Shown here: positions 1-9,431 of the stretch, in pieces
Layout: each line of letters begins with the position of its first letter
Numbering within the stretch: position 1 is the first letter of the stretch
NCBI GenBank assembly: GCA_001915925.1
Contig: MNRL01000016.1
Span: 1 to 64,000, forward strand
Direction: 5' to 3'
DNA: 64,000 nucleotides
Source of the DNA: Clostridium sp. CAG:354_28_25
Lineage (GTDB): Bacteria > Bacillota > Clostridia > TANB77 > CAG-508
Made by a program: the position numbers and the translations under genes
Notes under the pieces: model-generated
The model's input: the letters and a program-made list of their open reading frames with translations, nothing else
What the model was told of the DNA's origin: nothing
The model's database searches: none

Positions 1-15
1 ATGTTTCCTTTCCAT
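1..15 (-). CDS. 5' end of a gene leaving the window
   Basis: Only five codons (MERKH) are inside the window. An AGGAGG Shine-Dalgarno sequence lies at 22-27 on the minus strand, six bases before the ATG at 13-15. Nothing can be said about the product. Confidence 0.5.
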
Positions 16-131
16 AAGCATCCTCCTTTAATTTATATTTTACAACAAATGGGGACACTTTTAAATGGGTGTGGTAATTTTATTCCGCTGTCCATTCTTC
101 TAATCCCGTTTTTTGTTTTAAAAATAAAAAT

Positions 132-185
132 AACGGATTCTAGATTTTCTAACATAAAGCATGTTTAAAAATTCTTGAATCCGTT
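132..185 (-). terminator. Candidate terminator after the SASP gene
   Basis: A perfect 9-bp inverted repeat (AACGGATTC at 132-140, GAATCCGTT at 177-185) lies 20 bases past the SASP stop codon. On the minus strand it is followed by a T-rich stretch (131-121). The 36-base loop is long, so efficiency is uncertain. Confidence 0.45.
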
Positions 186-206
186 AAAAAACGTTTGAAA
201 TGGAAA

Positions 207-413
207 CTATCTATTTAACATTTCGTTTTCATATTTTTGAACCATTTTCTTAACCATGTTTCCACCTATTCTACCAGCGTCTCTTGAAGAGATATCACCA
301 TTATATCCTTCTTTTAAGTTAACACCAACTTCAGAAGCTACTTCATATTTGAATTTATCTAAAGCGTTCATTGCTTCAGGAACTAATTTTTTATTTGAAT
401 TTGAATATGCCAT
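207..413 (-). CDS. Small acid-soluble spore protein, alpha/beta type
   Basis: This 68-residue protein has the size and layout of an alpha/beta-type SASP, which coats and protects DNA in the dormant spore. The germination-protease cleavage region is visible as EVASEVGVNL near residue 25. The second conserved segment, GDISSRDAGRIGGNMVKKM, follows near residue 40. The start is the ATG at 413, nine bases after AGGAGG. A GTG four codons upstream overlaps the ribosome binding site and is unlikely to be used. Family knowledge predicts late forespore (SigG) expression. The gene stands alone. Confidence 0.93.
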   Translation of the reverse strand: MAYSNSNKKLVPEAMNALDKFKYEVASEVGVNLKEGYNGDISSRDAGRIGGNMVKKMVQKYENEMLNR

Positions 414-538
414 TTTAAATTTCACCTCCTAGGATTGTAAAAAAATTCGTTGAAAAGTACTTTGCCTTTTCAATATATATGATGTGTAAAACAGAAAAAA
501 ATATTCTGGAAAAAATTTGTAAATTAAAAAGATATATA

Positions 539-567
539 TTGTAAAAAAATTGATAATAATATATAGT
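539..567 (+). promoter_or_regulatory. SigA-type promoter for the HAD gene
   Basis: TTGTAA (539-544), a 17-base spacer and TATAGT (562-567) lie about 30 bases before the ATG at 599. Confidence 0.4.
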
Positions 568-598
568 ATTGTAGTGAAAAGTAGAAAGGAATAAAATT

Positions 599-1471
599 AT
601 GTATAAATTAATAACAATTGACTTAGATGGAACTTTGCTAAATAGGTATGGAGAAGTTACAGAATATACTAAAAATATAATAAAACAAGTAACGCAAAAA
701 GGAATTTTGGTTGTTTTAGCATCTGGAAGGATTTCGGAGTCAGTTCTTACAATAGCAAAAGAAATAGGTGCAAATAAGTATTATATTTCTGGTAATGGTT
801 CTGTATTATATGATATGAAGAAAAATGAAATTTTATATGAAAATTATTTAAATAAGGAAAAGGTTTTAGAAATAATAGAATTATGCGAAAAAAACAGTAT
901 TTATTATAATATTTATACAGAAAGTTCTGTTATAGCTAAATCTCTAAATTATAATGTTGCATTTTATAATTATGAAAATACCAAAAAGAGTAGTGATAAA
1001 AAAACAGAGATAAATATAGTAGAAGATGTTTATGACTATGTAAAGAAATTAAATACAAATAAATTTTTAAAAATGACAATATGTGATGAAAGCAAGATTG
1101 TATTTTCTAGTATATTAAGAAAGCTAAAGAATATATCAAACATAGATGTTTTAGAGGTTTCTCATATGTCGCAGAAAAAAATAAAAGCTGGGACAAAAGA
1201 AATTTCTGTGGGCTATTATTACACAGAAGTTAGTAGTAAGAATGTAGATAAATGGTATGCAATAGAAGAAATTATGAAATTAGAAAATATAGAGCAAGAA
1301 GAAGTTATGTCTTTTGGTGACAATAATAATGACATACTTATGATAAAGAATGCAGGACTGGGAATTGCTATGGGACACAGCAATGAACAAGTGAAAAAAG
1401 TAGCTAATTTTATAACAAAAACAAATGATGAAGATGGAGTAGCAAAAGCGCTGGAAAATATTGTACTGTAA
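599..1471 (+). CDS. HAD-superfamily hydrolase, Cof type
   Basis: This 290-residue protein is a Cof-type (subfamily IIB) HAD phosphatase. Motif I, DLDGTLL, carries the nucleophile Asp8 and the general acid Asp10. Motif IV, GDNNND near residue 240, supplies the Mg2+-binding aspartates. The cap between them is of the usual Cof size. Members dephosphorylate sugar phosphates, nucleotides or cofactors, and the substrate cannot be read from sequence. The start follows AGAAAGGA by a normal distance. The gene appears to be transcribed alone, ahead of the pilus-like cluster. Confidence 0.88.
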   Translation: MYKLITIDLDGTLLNRYGEVTEYTKNIIKQVTQKGILVVLASGRISESVLTIAKEIGANKYYISGNGSVLYDMKKNEILYENYLNKEKVLEIIELCEKNSIYYNIYTESSVIAKSLNYNVAFYNYENTKKSSDKKTEINIVEDVYDYVKKLNTNKFLKMTICDESKIVFSSILRKLKNISNIDVLEVSHMSQKKIKAGTKEISVGYYYTEVSSKNVDKWYAIEEIMKLENIEQEEVMSFGDNNNDILMIKNAGLGIAMGHSNEQVKKVANFITKTNDEDGVAKALENIVL

Positions 1472-1601
1472 TGTTACTACAATATTACAAAAATATTATA
1501 TTTAGATTACGAAATGGTTGTATATATTGTTTTAAAAGGTAGAGTGTTGTAAAATAAAATCAGATTATATTGAATTTTAAATATTTAAGGAGGAATAATA
1601 A

Positions 1602-2627
1602 ATGGCTTCAAATCCAATGCAAAGACAAAAAAGAGTATCATTTTTATTAGGAATGTTAGTAATGTTAATTATAGCTGCAATAGTAATAGCTTTACTATTT
1701 ATGCAATTAATTAACTTAAAGAAAGAACAAGATGCAATAAAAGCAGCAGAAAGAACGGTATATGTTGTATCTGAAGATGTTTCTTCTGGTTCTGGAATAC
1801 AAATTACTGCAATAGAGGGAGACACATCAAGAGAACCTAATGTAACAGAAGATGTTGCAGATGCTTCAGTTGTTCCAGAGAACATAGCAACTTCAGCTGA
1901 TTTTTATTCTGATGAAGGTCAAACACAAGCAAGAGCAGATTTAGTAGCAAAGATAGACTTAAAAGCTGGAACAATTTTAACAAAAGACATGTTAACAACA
2001 AGTTCAGAACAAGTTACAAATGATTTAAGAAAGCAAGAATATAATATGTTATCATTACCAACAGATTTAGTTGATGGTGATTTCGTAGATGTTCGTATAC
2101 GTTTTGGTAATGGACAAGATTACATAGTTGTTTCTAAGAAACAAGTATCAATTCCAGAAATTGCAGGAGCACCAGCAGAAGGAGTAATAAATATAAACTT
2201 ATCAGAAGATGAATCAATTGCAATGTCAAGTGCAATTATAGAGCTTTATCAATTAAAAGCAGTTGAAATGTATGTATCAAGATATACAGATCCAGGAATG
2301 CAAGTAGCTGCAACACCAACATATCCAGTAAGTGCAGAAGCATTAAACCTAATGGATTCAAATCCAAACATAGTAGACGAAGCAAAACAAGCTATAGCAA
2401 GCAGATATAATCGTAATTTAAGAGAAAATTATATTAATGGACAAATAAATAGTGTTGATGGAGACGAAAGAAAGTCTAACCTAGAGTCTTCTGTAGAACA
2501 ACATATTACACAACAAAAAGAATTAAGACAACAATATTTACAATCACTTGAAGATGCAGCTGCAGCAGCAGACGCAGCTGCTACAAGTACAACAACTAAT
2601 ACAACAAGTACAGGAACAAGTAATTAA
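1602..2627 (+). CDS. CpaB-like SAF-domain pilus assembly protein
   Basis: This 341-residue protein has a single membrane helix at about residues 13-36 and an extracellular part. Residues 120-185 resemble the SAF/CpaB domain: KIDLKAGTILTKDML is followed by a beta-rich segment with VDGDFVDVRI. CpaB (RcpC) proteins belong to Tad/Flp pilus systems, where they sit in the envelope. The C-terminus (from about 300) is low-complexity Ala/Thr/Ser. A strong AAGGAGG precedes the start. It is the first gene of a closely spaced set running to 11541, which fixes the context as a Tad-like machine. The family call rests on the SAF motif and position. Confidence 0.72.
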   Translation: MASNPMQRQKRVSFLLGMLVMLIIAAIVIALLFMQLINLKKEQDAIKAAERTVYVVSEDVSSGSGIQITAIEGDTSREPNVTEDVADASVVPENIATSADFYSDEGQTQARADLVAKIDLKAGTILTKDMLTTSSEQVTNDLRKQEYNMLSLPTDLVDGDFVDVRIRFGNGQDYIVVSKKQVSIPEIAGAPAEGVININLSEDESIAMSSAIIELYQLKAVEMYVSRYTDPGMQVAATPTYPVSAEALNLMDSNPNIVDEAKQAIASRYNRNLRENYINGQINSVDGDERKSNLESSVEQHITQQKELRQQYLQSLEDAAAAADAAATSTTTNTTSTGTSN

Positions 2628-2645
2628 TTATAATTAGGAGGAAAC

Positions 2646-3329
2646 ATGGAAAAAGTAGGATTTGTAGGAGCTTTTGATAAAACTGATTTGTTAATTTATA
2701 TTGCTAAAATTCTAACTGTATTAGGAAAGAGAGTATTAATAGCAGATGCAACGATTACACAAAAGGCGAAATATGTTGTACCTGCATTAAATCCTACTTT
2801 GTCTTATATAACAGAATTCGAAGAAATAGACATTGCAGTTGGATTTAAAAATATAGAAGGAATAGCAGAGTATACAAATAGAACTGTAGATACGTTAGAA
2901 TATGATTATATATTATTAGATATAGATAATGCAGAAAGTGCAATGAACTTTGGAATAGATAAAGCAGTGCAAAATTTCTTTGTAACATCTTTCGATACAT
3001 ATGATATAAGAAGAGGGTTGGAAATTTTAAATGAATTTCCAACTCCAATAAAAATGACAAAAATATTATTTTCAAAAGAAGTTACAAAAGAGGATGATGA
3101 TTATTTAAATTACTTATCATTAGGCTCAAAAGTTATGTGGGAAGATGATAGAATATATTTCCCTTTAGAAATGGGAGATAAAACAGCAATTATAGATAAC
3201 CAAAAAGTATCAAAAGTTAGATTCGAAAATTTAACTAGTATGTATAAAGATGGAATGGAATTTGTAGTTGCTAAAATAGATTCAAAACTTCAAGGACCAA
3301 CAGTAAGAAAAATAATGAAAGAAATTTAA
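2646..3329 (+). CDS. MinD/CpaE-like protein with a lost Walker A motif
   Basis: The 227 residues read like a MinD/ParA-fold protein: a first strand VGFVGAF, then GKRVLIADAT and YDYILLDIDN, as in CpaE/TadZ. The nucleotide-binding loop is GAFDKTDLL, not KGGxGK[S/T], so ATP binding is doubtful. TadZ/CpaE proteins localise Tad machines at the membrane, and a platform role is inferred here. The gene starts 18 bases after the CpaB-like gene behind TAGGAGG. A second MinD-like protein follows at once, so the pair may form a heterodimer. Confidence 0.55.
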   Translation: MEKVGFVGAFDKTDLLIYIAKILTVLGKRVLIADATITQKAKYVVPALNPTLSYITEFEEIDIAVGFKNIEGIAEYTNRTVDTLEYDYILLDIDNAESAMNFGIDKAVQNFFVTSFDTYDIRRGLEILNEFPTPIKMTKILFSKEVTKEDDDYLNYLSLGSKVMWEDDRIYFPLEMGDKTAIIDNQKVSKVRFENLTSMYKDGMEFVVAKIDSKLQGPTVRKIMKEI

Positions 3330-3347
3330 GCTTAGAAGGAGAGTAAA

Positions 3348-4181
3348 ATGGCTATAATATCTTTTTGGACAGAAGACGATAAAGAAACAGGACAAACATC
3401 AACAGCAATTGCTGTGGCTACCCAAATGGCAATACAACACAATAAGAAAGTATTACTAATTTCCACATATGAAAATAATAAAGAAATAGAAGCTGCATAT
3501 TTAAAGCCACAAGCACAAAAAACGAATTTATTATCTTTATTAAATTTAACAAAAAAATCAGTAGGAATTGAATCTGGAGTTACAGGTCTAATGAAAATTG
3601 AAGGAAGCAATAAATTATCTCCAGAATTAATAAAGGACTACACAGGTATAATTTTTAAAGATAGATTAGAAGTATTATCAGGATATAATGGAGTAGAAAC
3701 ACCTACGATAGATGCGTTTTATGTATCTTTAATAAAAAAAGCAAGCATGGTATATGATATTGTACTTGTCGATTTAAAAAAAGGAATAAATCAATTATCA
3801 CAAGATATTTTAACTGTGTCAGATATTGTCGTTTATGGAATGACTCAAAAACGTCACTCTATCGAAAAATATGCGACATCCAGAAAAGATGGATATACTT
3901 CAAAAATGTATAATATTGTCGGTTATATTGGAAGATATGATAAATTTTCTAAATATACGCAAAAAAATATTATAAGATCTATAAAAACAAAAGACTCATT
4001 ATTTCCAATAGTTTATAATACATTATTTTCTGATGCATGCGATGAAGGTTTAGTTGTAGACTATTTCTTAAAAATGCAAACAATATCGGACAAAGATAGA
4101 AATGCAAAGTTTTTAAATAATGTAAAAGATTTAATACAAGGAATTTTATATAAGATAGATGAAATGCAAATGATGAGATAA
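3348..4181 (+). CDS. Second MinD/CpaE-like protein of the Tad-like cluster
   Basis: This 277-residue protein is closer to the ParA/MinD fold than its neighbour. It opens with a strand (IISFWT), then a deviant Walker A-like loop KETGQTSTAIAVATQMA in which the usual GKT lysine is Gln. KKVLLIST and the Walker B-like DIVLVDL near residue 140 follow. The signature lysine ahead of the loop is retained. I infer a CpaE/TadZ-like positioning factor. It is preceded by GAAGGAGAG and followed 22 bases later by the secretion ATPase. Confidence 0.6.
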   Translation: MAIISFWTEDDKETGQTSTAIAVATQMAIQHNKKVLLISTYENNKEIEAAYLKPQAQKTNLLSLLNLTKKSVGIESGVTGLMKIEGSNKLSPELIKDYTGIIFKDRLEVLSGYNGVETPTIDAFYVSLIKKASMVYDIVLVDLKKGINQLSQDILTVSDIVVYGMTQKRHSIEKYATSRKDGYTSKMYNIVGYIGRYDKFSKYTQKNIIRSIKTKDSLFPIVYNTLFSDACDEGLVVDYFLKMQTISDKDRNAKFLNNVKDLIQGILYKIDEMQMMR

Positions 4182-4203
4182 GTTAAGGAAGGAGTTTCAA
4201 AAA

Positions 4204-6156
4204 ATGATTCTTAATATTGTATTAATATTAGCTGTTGCCTTAGTATTTGTATATTTAGTTTATAGAAATATACAAAAGAAAAAGAATGCGGAAGTAGAAA
4301 AAATAGTAGATGTTGATGATCAAACATATACTTTACAAAAGATGACAGATTACATTAAGAAAAGACTTGATGAAATCACAAAAATAAATTTATATGATTT
4401 AGGGCTAACAGAAGAAGAATTAAAAAGAAGAAAGAATAAAAAGTATGAATTAAAAAAGGCTTTGAAAGGCTGTACATATGGAGATGTTAATGATAAGAAA
4501 TATGTAAAAGAATTAATCTATGATATTCTTTCAAAAGAGTATGGAGTAGATGAAACTAATATATCAAAGTCAATTCCTTTTGATATTCCTTCATTACTTA
4601 CCCCACAAGACAAATTTGACATAATTATATATATGTATAAAAAAGAATTTGGCTATGAGGCTTTAACAGAGTTAATAAAGAAATATGAATTAGATACATT
4701 AAAATATGTGGCAGGAGATGCTAAGCCTTGTTATGTAATAACAGAGGATGAAATAAATGATATTTTCGAAAGAGAAGGTTTTGTGCTTACTTTCTCAGAC
4801 AAATTAAATATTGTTGTACAAAGAATATATCAACACTATAAAGGATACAGCTCTATAGATGAAGTAAGAGACATGAACATAGATGGTGTATCTGGAGGTG
4901 TATCTGGACTTCCAGAGAGTTTCTTAAGCCAAGTTGCACAAACAGATGGAGATTATTTAAATGAAGTCATGGAGCACAAAGTACCACGTGCGTGTGATAG
5001 TATTTGGATATTCTTCCAAGGTAAATCTATTCGTTTAGCTTTCCTTTCTTTTGGCTCAGAAGCAGAACTAAAAAGAGTTTGCCAAAATATATATAAATAT
5101 AATAACCCTGGACAATTATCAGATACAAATGGTTATAAGATTAACGAAATGAAAGATGGTTCTCGTGTCGTTGTTGTTAGACCAAGTTTCTCTGAAACAT
5201 GGGCATTCTTTGTAAGAAAATTCGACGTAAAACGTGCAACTCTAGAACAATTAATTACAATACCTGGAAAAGATGATGCAATAGCATTATTAAAATATTT
5301 AGTAAAAGGAGCTCGTATAATTTCGCTTACTGGTGAGCAAGGTTGTGGTAAAACAACAATGCTTATGGGTATGATAGAAAATATTTATGAAACAATGAAC
5401 ATAAGGGTTCAGGAAACTGCATTCGAGCTTCACTTAAGAAAAATATATCCTACAAGAAATATTTTAACATTTAGAGAGACAGAAACAATTTCTGGACAAG
5501 AGGGATTGGACGTTCAGAAAAAGACTGATGGTTCTGTTAATATCATCGGTGAGGTTGCAACTGACCCTGTTGCATCTTGGATGATTCAAGCAGCTCAAGT
5601 TGCTTCTAAATTTACATTGTTTACACACCATGCTAAAACATTCCCAGACCTAGTTACAGCATTAAGAAACTCAATGCTTAGAACTGGTGTGTTCACAAAC
5701 GAAAAAACAGCAGAAGAACAAGTTGTTCAAGTTTTAAATTTTGATATCCACTTAGTAAAAGACTTTAGAGGTAGAAGATATATCGAAAGAGTTACAGAAT
5801 GTATACCTGTAGAAGAAAAGAATGAATATACATTTGATTTTAGAAATGAAAAAACATTAGAAGGAAAATTTGAGAAATTCTTTGATAATGCAACACATTA
5901 TTTTACTAAAATAACAAATAAACAATTATATACATATAGAAACATTATGGAATATCATGATGGTGAATATGTTATAACAAATAAAATTACAGACCATAAC
6001 ATACAAGAAATGAGACTAAATATGGATGACAAAGATTTAGCAGAATTTGATAAGTTTGTAGAAGACCATTGGGGAACTTCAAAAACAACTTCAACAAATA
6101 CAGAAGAAATAAAAACTGTTAGAAGAGCAGGAAGACCAAGAAAGACAAAAGAATAA
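4204..6156 (+). CDS. CpaF/TadA-type secretion ATPase
   Basis: This 650-residue protein is a type II/IV secretion (VirB11/CpaF-like) ATPase. It should be the motor of the Tad-like machine and sit at the inner face of the membrane. An N-terminal membrane helix at about residues 2-20 is unusual for this family. The Walker A motif GEQGCGKTT lies at 377-385. NIIGEVATD at about 447 takes the Walker B position, and the histidine-box region LFTHHAKT follows. The last residues, RRAGRPRKTKE, resemble an AT-hook tail. Spacing (22 and 24 bases to its neighbours) supports one operon. Confidence 0.85.
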   Translation: MILNIVLILAVALVFVYLVYRNIQKKKNAEVEKIVDVDDQTYTLQKMTDYIKKRLDEITKINLYDLGLTEEELKRRKNKKYELKKALKGCTYGDVNDKKYVKELIYDILSKEYGVDETNISKSIPFDIPSLLTPQDKFDIIIYMYKKEFGYEALTELIKKYELDTLKYVAGDAKPCYVITEDEINDIFEREGFVLTFSDKLNIVVQRIYQHYKGYSSIDEVRDMNIDGVSGGVSGLPESFLSQVAQTDGDYLNEVMEHKVPRACDSIWIFFQGKSIRLAFLSFGSEAELKRVCQNIYKYNNPGQLSDTNGYKINEMKDGSRVVVVRPSFSETWAFFVRKFDVKRATLEQLITIPGKDDAIALLKYLVKGARIISLTGEQGCGKTTMLMGMIENIYETMNIRVQETAFELHLRKIYPTRNILTFRETETISGQEGLDVQKKTDGSVNIIGEVATDPVASWMIQAAQVASKFTLFTHHAKTFPDLVTALRNSMLRTGVFTNEKTAEEQVVQVLNFDIHLVKDFRGRRYIERVTECIPVEEKNEYTFDFRNEKTLEGKFEKFFDNATHYFTKITNKQLYTYRNIMEYHDGEYVITNKITDHNIQEMRLNMDDKDLAEFDKFVEDHWGTSKTTSTNTEEIKTVRRAGRPRKTKE

Positions 6157-6180
6157 TAAGAAAGGGGTGTAAAAACCTTA

Positions 6181-8253
6181 ATGTCAGATGATGTATTATT
6201 ATATCTACTTATAGGGATAGGTGTTGTTTTTCTAATAATAATCATTGCTTATTTGCAAATTAGAAAAAAAATGCAAAGTTCCCAATACAAACAATTACAG
6301 CAATTAAGAAGAGGAACACAGAAATCAGCGTTTTCTGCAGATATTATATTTCAAAGGCTATATTTACAATATAGAAAAATACCACTTATAAAGCGTTATT
6401 TGTTAAAACTACGCAGAAGATTGGAAATTTTAAATATAGACGATGAATATTTAACAAGAAAACAAGCTTCACAAATATTAACAAAAGGTTTATTAATTGT
6501 TATACCTCTTACTATTGTTATTATATGGCTTACGTACAGTAATGTACTGCTATTAGGAATTTTAATAATCTTTGAAATATTCATAATGGACAGCATGATA
6601 GATGGAATGGTCGATAAAATCGATAACAATTTGTTAAAGCAACAGATCAATTTCTTTGGAGAAATAAGACATGCTTACCACGAATTTAATATGGTAGAAG
6701 AAGCTATATATCAAACTGCACAAGATAACGAACTAGAAGTATCTAGACAAGCAGAAAAAATCTATGAAATACTAATTTCTGATGATCCAGAAATGGAATT
6801 AGAAAAATACTATGATGTAGCACCAAATAGTTATTTAAAGGAGTTTGCAGGAATTTCTTATCTAACAAAAGAATATGGTGATAGAAAACAAAATGGAGCT
6901 TCTTTATATCTAAAGAACTTAAATAACATAACACAAGAAATGCAACTTGAAATATTAAAAAGAGATAAATTAGATTACGTTTTTCAGAGTTTATCTGTAA
7001 TTTCTATCGTGCCAATGCTATTTTTGGAAATGATAAAGAACTGGTCTGTTAGCCAATTCGCATTTACAAAAAGCTTTTATATGGGAAAAGCTGGTATGAT
7101 AGTGCAAATTTTAGTAATAGTTTTAACATTTATATGTTATACACTTACTAGAAAATTAAAAGATAATGGTTCAGTTAATACAAAAACGCAAAACACAGAA
7201 AATCCATGGCAAGAAAAATTATATAGAAAGAAACCAATTAAGAAATTTGTTGATTTATTTATTCCTAAAGAAGGAACAAGAGATTATAGAAAACAAAAAG
7301 AATTATTAAAAGATGCAGCGTCACCACTTAAACTTTCTTGGGTGTATGTAAATAGAATTGTATTATTTATAGTTGTATTTATAGCATCAATAATAATTAT
7401 GATATACTTACATAAATTGCAAGTTGATTATATATATACAGAGCCAACTACTGATTATGATTTGATGGGGGCTATGGATGAAACCGATGAACAAAAAGCA
7501 ATGGAAACTACACAAATAGATAATGTGTTCTTAGATATGTTTAGAGGAAATTTAAAAGCTACTCAAGATGATATATTACGTGCAATGAAAAGATCTAAAT
7601 ATTATGAAGGGGCTACAGATGATACATTAGCAACAGACTCTGAAAGAGTTTATGGAAAACTGCAGACAGTTAATGGAGAATATCTAAAATGGTTTGAAAT
7701 ATTAATTGGATTAGTATTTGGACTGATTGGATATGCTTTCCCAATATTACTTTTAATATTCCAAAAGAAAATGAGACAAATGGAAATGGAAAACGAAGTA
7801 ATGCAGTTCCAGACAATTATATTAATGCTTATGAGAATTGAAAGAGTAAATGTTGAAATGATTCTAGAATGGTTAGAAAGGTATTCCAATATATTTAAAG
7901 AACCAATTAGTAAATGTGTTAATAACTATGAAGCTGGAGCGTGGGAGGCTTTAGAGCAATTAAAGGAAGATATATCATATCAAGATATGATAAGAATTGT
8001 AGAAAGTCTTCAAGCAGCAGTAGAAAAAATACCAATTGTTGAAGCATTTGATGAACTAGATACAGAAAGAGATTATTATCAAGCTAAGAGAAAAGAATCT
8101 AATGATAGATTAATATCTAGCAAAGGTTTAATTGGAAAAGGTATAGGTTTTGCGCCTATGGTATGTATGTTTGTTGGATATTTGATTATCCCATTAGTAT
8201 TTATAGGACTAACAAGTATGTCAAGTTCATTCTCTACAATGTCTTCAATGTAA
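6181..8253 (+). CDS. TadB-TadC-like fused membrane platform protein
   Basis: This 690-residue polytopic membrane protein sits where tadB and tadC lie in Tad operons. It is about twice the length of either. Two similar halves can be seen. Each has hydrophobic helices around a cytoplasmic helical segment: helices near 5-26, 102-138, 268-286 and 305-325, then near 395-415, 505-530 and 650-675. The second half holds an acidic helical domain with ILMLMRIERVNVEMILEWL, as in T2SF platform domains. I infer a fused inner-membrane platform that contacts the ATPase. The spacing from the AGGGGTG ribosome binding site to the ATG is longer than usual. Confidence 0.65.
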   Translation: MSDDVLLYLLIGIGVVFLIIIIAYLQIRKKMQSSQYKQLQQLRRGTQKSAFSADIIFQRLYLQYRKIPLIKRYLLKLRRRLEILNIDDEYLTRKQASQILTKGLLIVIPLTIVIIWLTYSNVLLLGILIIFEIFIMDSMIDGMVDKIDNNLLKQQINFFGEIRHAYHEFNMVEEAIYQTAQDNELEVSRQAEKIYEILISDDPEMELEKYYDVAPNSYLKEFAGISYLTKEYGDRKQNGASLYLKNLNNITQEMQLEILKRDKLDYVFQSLSVISIVPMLFLEMIKNWSVSQFAFTKSFYMGKAGMIVQILVIVLTFICYTLTRKLKDNGSVNTKTQNTENPWQEKLYRKKPIKKFVDLFIPKEGTRDYRKQKELLKDAASPLKLSWVYVNRIVLFIVVFIASIIIMIYLHKLQVDYIYTEPTTDYDLMGAMDETDEQKAMETTQIDNVFLDMFRGNLKATQDDILRAMKRSKYYEGATDDTLATDSERVYGKLQTVNGEYLKWFEILIGLVFGLIGYAFPILLLIFQKKMRQMEMENEVMQFQTIILMLMRIERVNVEMILEWLERYSNIFKEPISKCVNNYEAGAWEALEQLKEDISYQDMIRIVESLQAAVEKIPIVEAFDELDTERDYYQAKRKESNDRLISSKGLIGKGIGFAPMVCMFVGYLIIPLVFIGLTSMSSSFSTMSSM

Positions 8254-8272
8254 ATGAAAAGGAGTATAGTGT

Positions 8273-8908
8273 ATGGAAAATGCAGCAAAAGCGTTATCAA
8301 TTGCTGGGGGAATCCTAATTGCAGTTATGCTTGCAGTATTAGTATATTATGTATTTACTCATTGGGGAGAAAGTCAAAGAATTAAACAAGAAGATGTTGA
8401 AGTTCAAAAAGTAGAAGATTTTAATAAAAGTTACTTATCATATGAGAAAGTTTTATATGGTAGTGAATTATTAGGTCTTGTAAATAAAATGAGTGATTAT
8501 AATATTAGTAATGATGTAAAATATTCTGGATATAGTAAAATGAATTTAAGTATGAAAATTACAGACAAAACAACCGGAAATTTATTTTCAAATGGGACTT
8601 ATTCTTTATCAAGTATAAGTAATGCGATTAATACTGTTATGAATAAGACAGTGAATTCAAGTAAATATAAAGGACAGATTTCTGATTCACAATGGGAATA
8701 TTTAGCAAAATCAAGTACAAGTACGAAATTTGATGATTTATGTACAGAACTAAAAATTCCAAGTTCTATAAATAGAGAACAATTAAAGGCTGATGCGGCA
8801 GAATATTATAAATATGTTCAATTTAAAAGAAAGAAGTTTAAACATATAGGAACAGAGTTTTCAAATGATGGTAGAGTAAGTAAGATGTCATTTGAAGAAA
8901 CCAACTAA
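8273..8908 (+). CDS. Pilin-like protein 1, MENA-type leaderless N-terminus
   Basis: This 211-residue protein starts MENAAKALSIAGGILIA and has one helix to about residue 28, then a hydrophilic domain. The same N-terminus recurs in the proteins starting at 8934, 9936 and 10393. No basic leader ending in Gly precedes the helix, so it does not match a prepilin-peptidase substrate. The soluble part begins with a VEDFNKSYLSYEK segment that resembles the corresponding part of the other members. It is the longest of the MENA set. An AAGGAG site precedes it, 19 bases after the platform gene. I infer a pilus-like subunit. Confidence 0.6.
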   Translation: MENAAKALSIAGGILIAVMLAVLVYYVFTHWGESQRIKQEDVEVQKVEDFNKSYLSYEKVLYGSELLGLVNKMSDYNISNDVKYSGYSKMNLSMKITDKTTGNLFSNGTYSLSSISNAINTVMNKTVNSSKYKGQISDSQWEYLAKSSTSTKFDDLCTELKIPSSINREQLKADAAEYYKYVQFKRKKFKHIGTEFSNDGRVSKMSFEETN

Positions 8909-8933
8909 TTTAGCAAAGGAGGGCAACTAATTT

Positions 8934-9368
8934 ATGGAGAATGCATCAAAAGCACTTATAATAGCAGGTGGAATGTTAATAGCTATAATGGTTGCCTCAC
9001 TATTTGTATATTTGTTTACTACTTATGGGAATTATGCAGAAAATATGTATGATAGAATAAACCAAAGACAAATAACAGAAGCAAATAATGAATATACAAA
9101 ATACGAAGGAGCTTCAGATAATACAATTTATGATGTTGTTACTGTTGCTAACAAAGCTAAAGACCATAATACTTCATTAGAGCTTACAGCTGGTGAACGT
9201 GGATATATTAGAGTTGGAATATCTGGAGAAAATTCTAATATTCAAGAATTAAGTAATGAAGATATTAATAAATTGCTGCAAAAATATGCCAATGAAACTA
9301 GATTTAATTGTAGTGTAGCAGAAACAACAGATGGGCTAATAAGTAGTGTTATATTTACAAAAAGGTAG
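8934..9368 (+). CDS. Pilin-like protein 2, MENA-type
   Basis: The protein has 144 residues and begins MENASKALIIAGGMLIA. One membrane helix (about 8-27) is followed by a segment NNEYTKYEG shared in pattern with its neighbours, then a small alpha/beta domain. A single Cys lies near the C-terminus (NCSVAE). AAAGGAGG lies 13 bases before the start. By position and the common N-terminus it is a second subunit of the Tad-like structure. No enzymatic motif is visible. Confidence 0.6.
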   Translation: MENASKALIIAGGMLIAIMVASLFVYLFTTYGNYAENMYDRINQRQITEANNEYTKYEGASDNTIYDVVTVANKAKDHNTSLELTAGERGYIRVGISGENSNIQELSNEDINKLLQKYANETRFNCSVAETTDGLISSVIFTKR

Positions 9369-9401
9369 TAAAATTTTACAATTTTATTATATATAAAATT
9401 A

Positions 9402-9431
9402 TTTACAAAACTTGTAGAATAATGGTATAAT
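9402..9431 (+). promoter_or_regulatory. Internal SigA promoter in the pilin-like gene set
   Basis: TTTACA (9402-9407), 18 bases, then TATAAT (9426-9431). The predicted start of transcription (about 9438) falls inside the ribosome binding site of the next gene. It would allow extra expression of the downstream subunits. Confidence 0.5.

Noticed and set aside
35..80. A degenerate copy of the GGGGAC repeat (GGGGACACTTTT)
   Set aside because: Only the GGGGAC core matches, and the arms are not complementary, so it was not counted as a family member.
1468..1488. Terminator after the HAD gene
   Set aside because: The GTAATGTT/AATATTAC stem is short, contains a G-T pair and is followed by As, not Ts, so read-through into the Tad-like cluster cannot be excluded.
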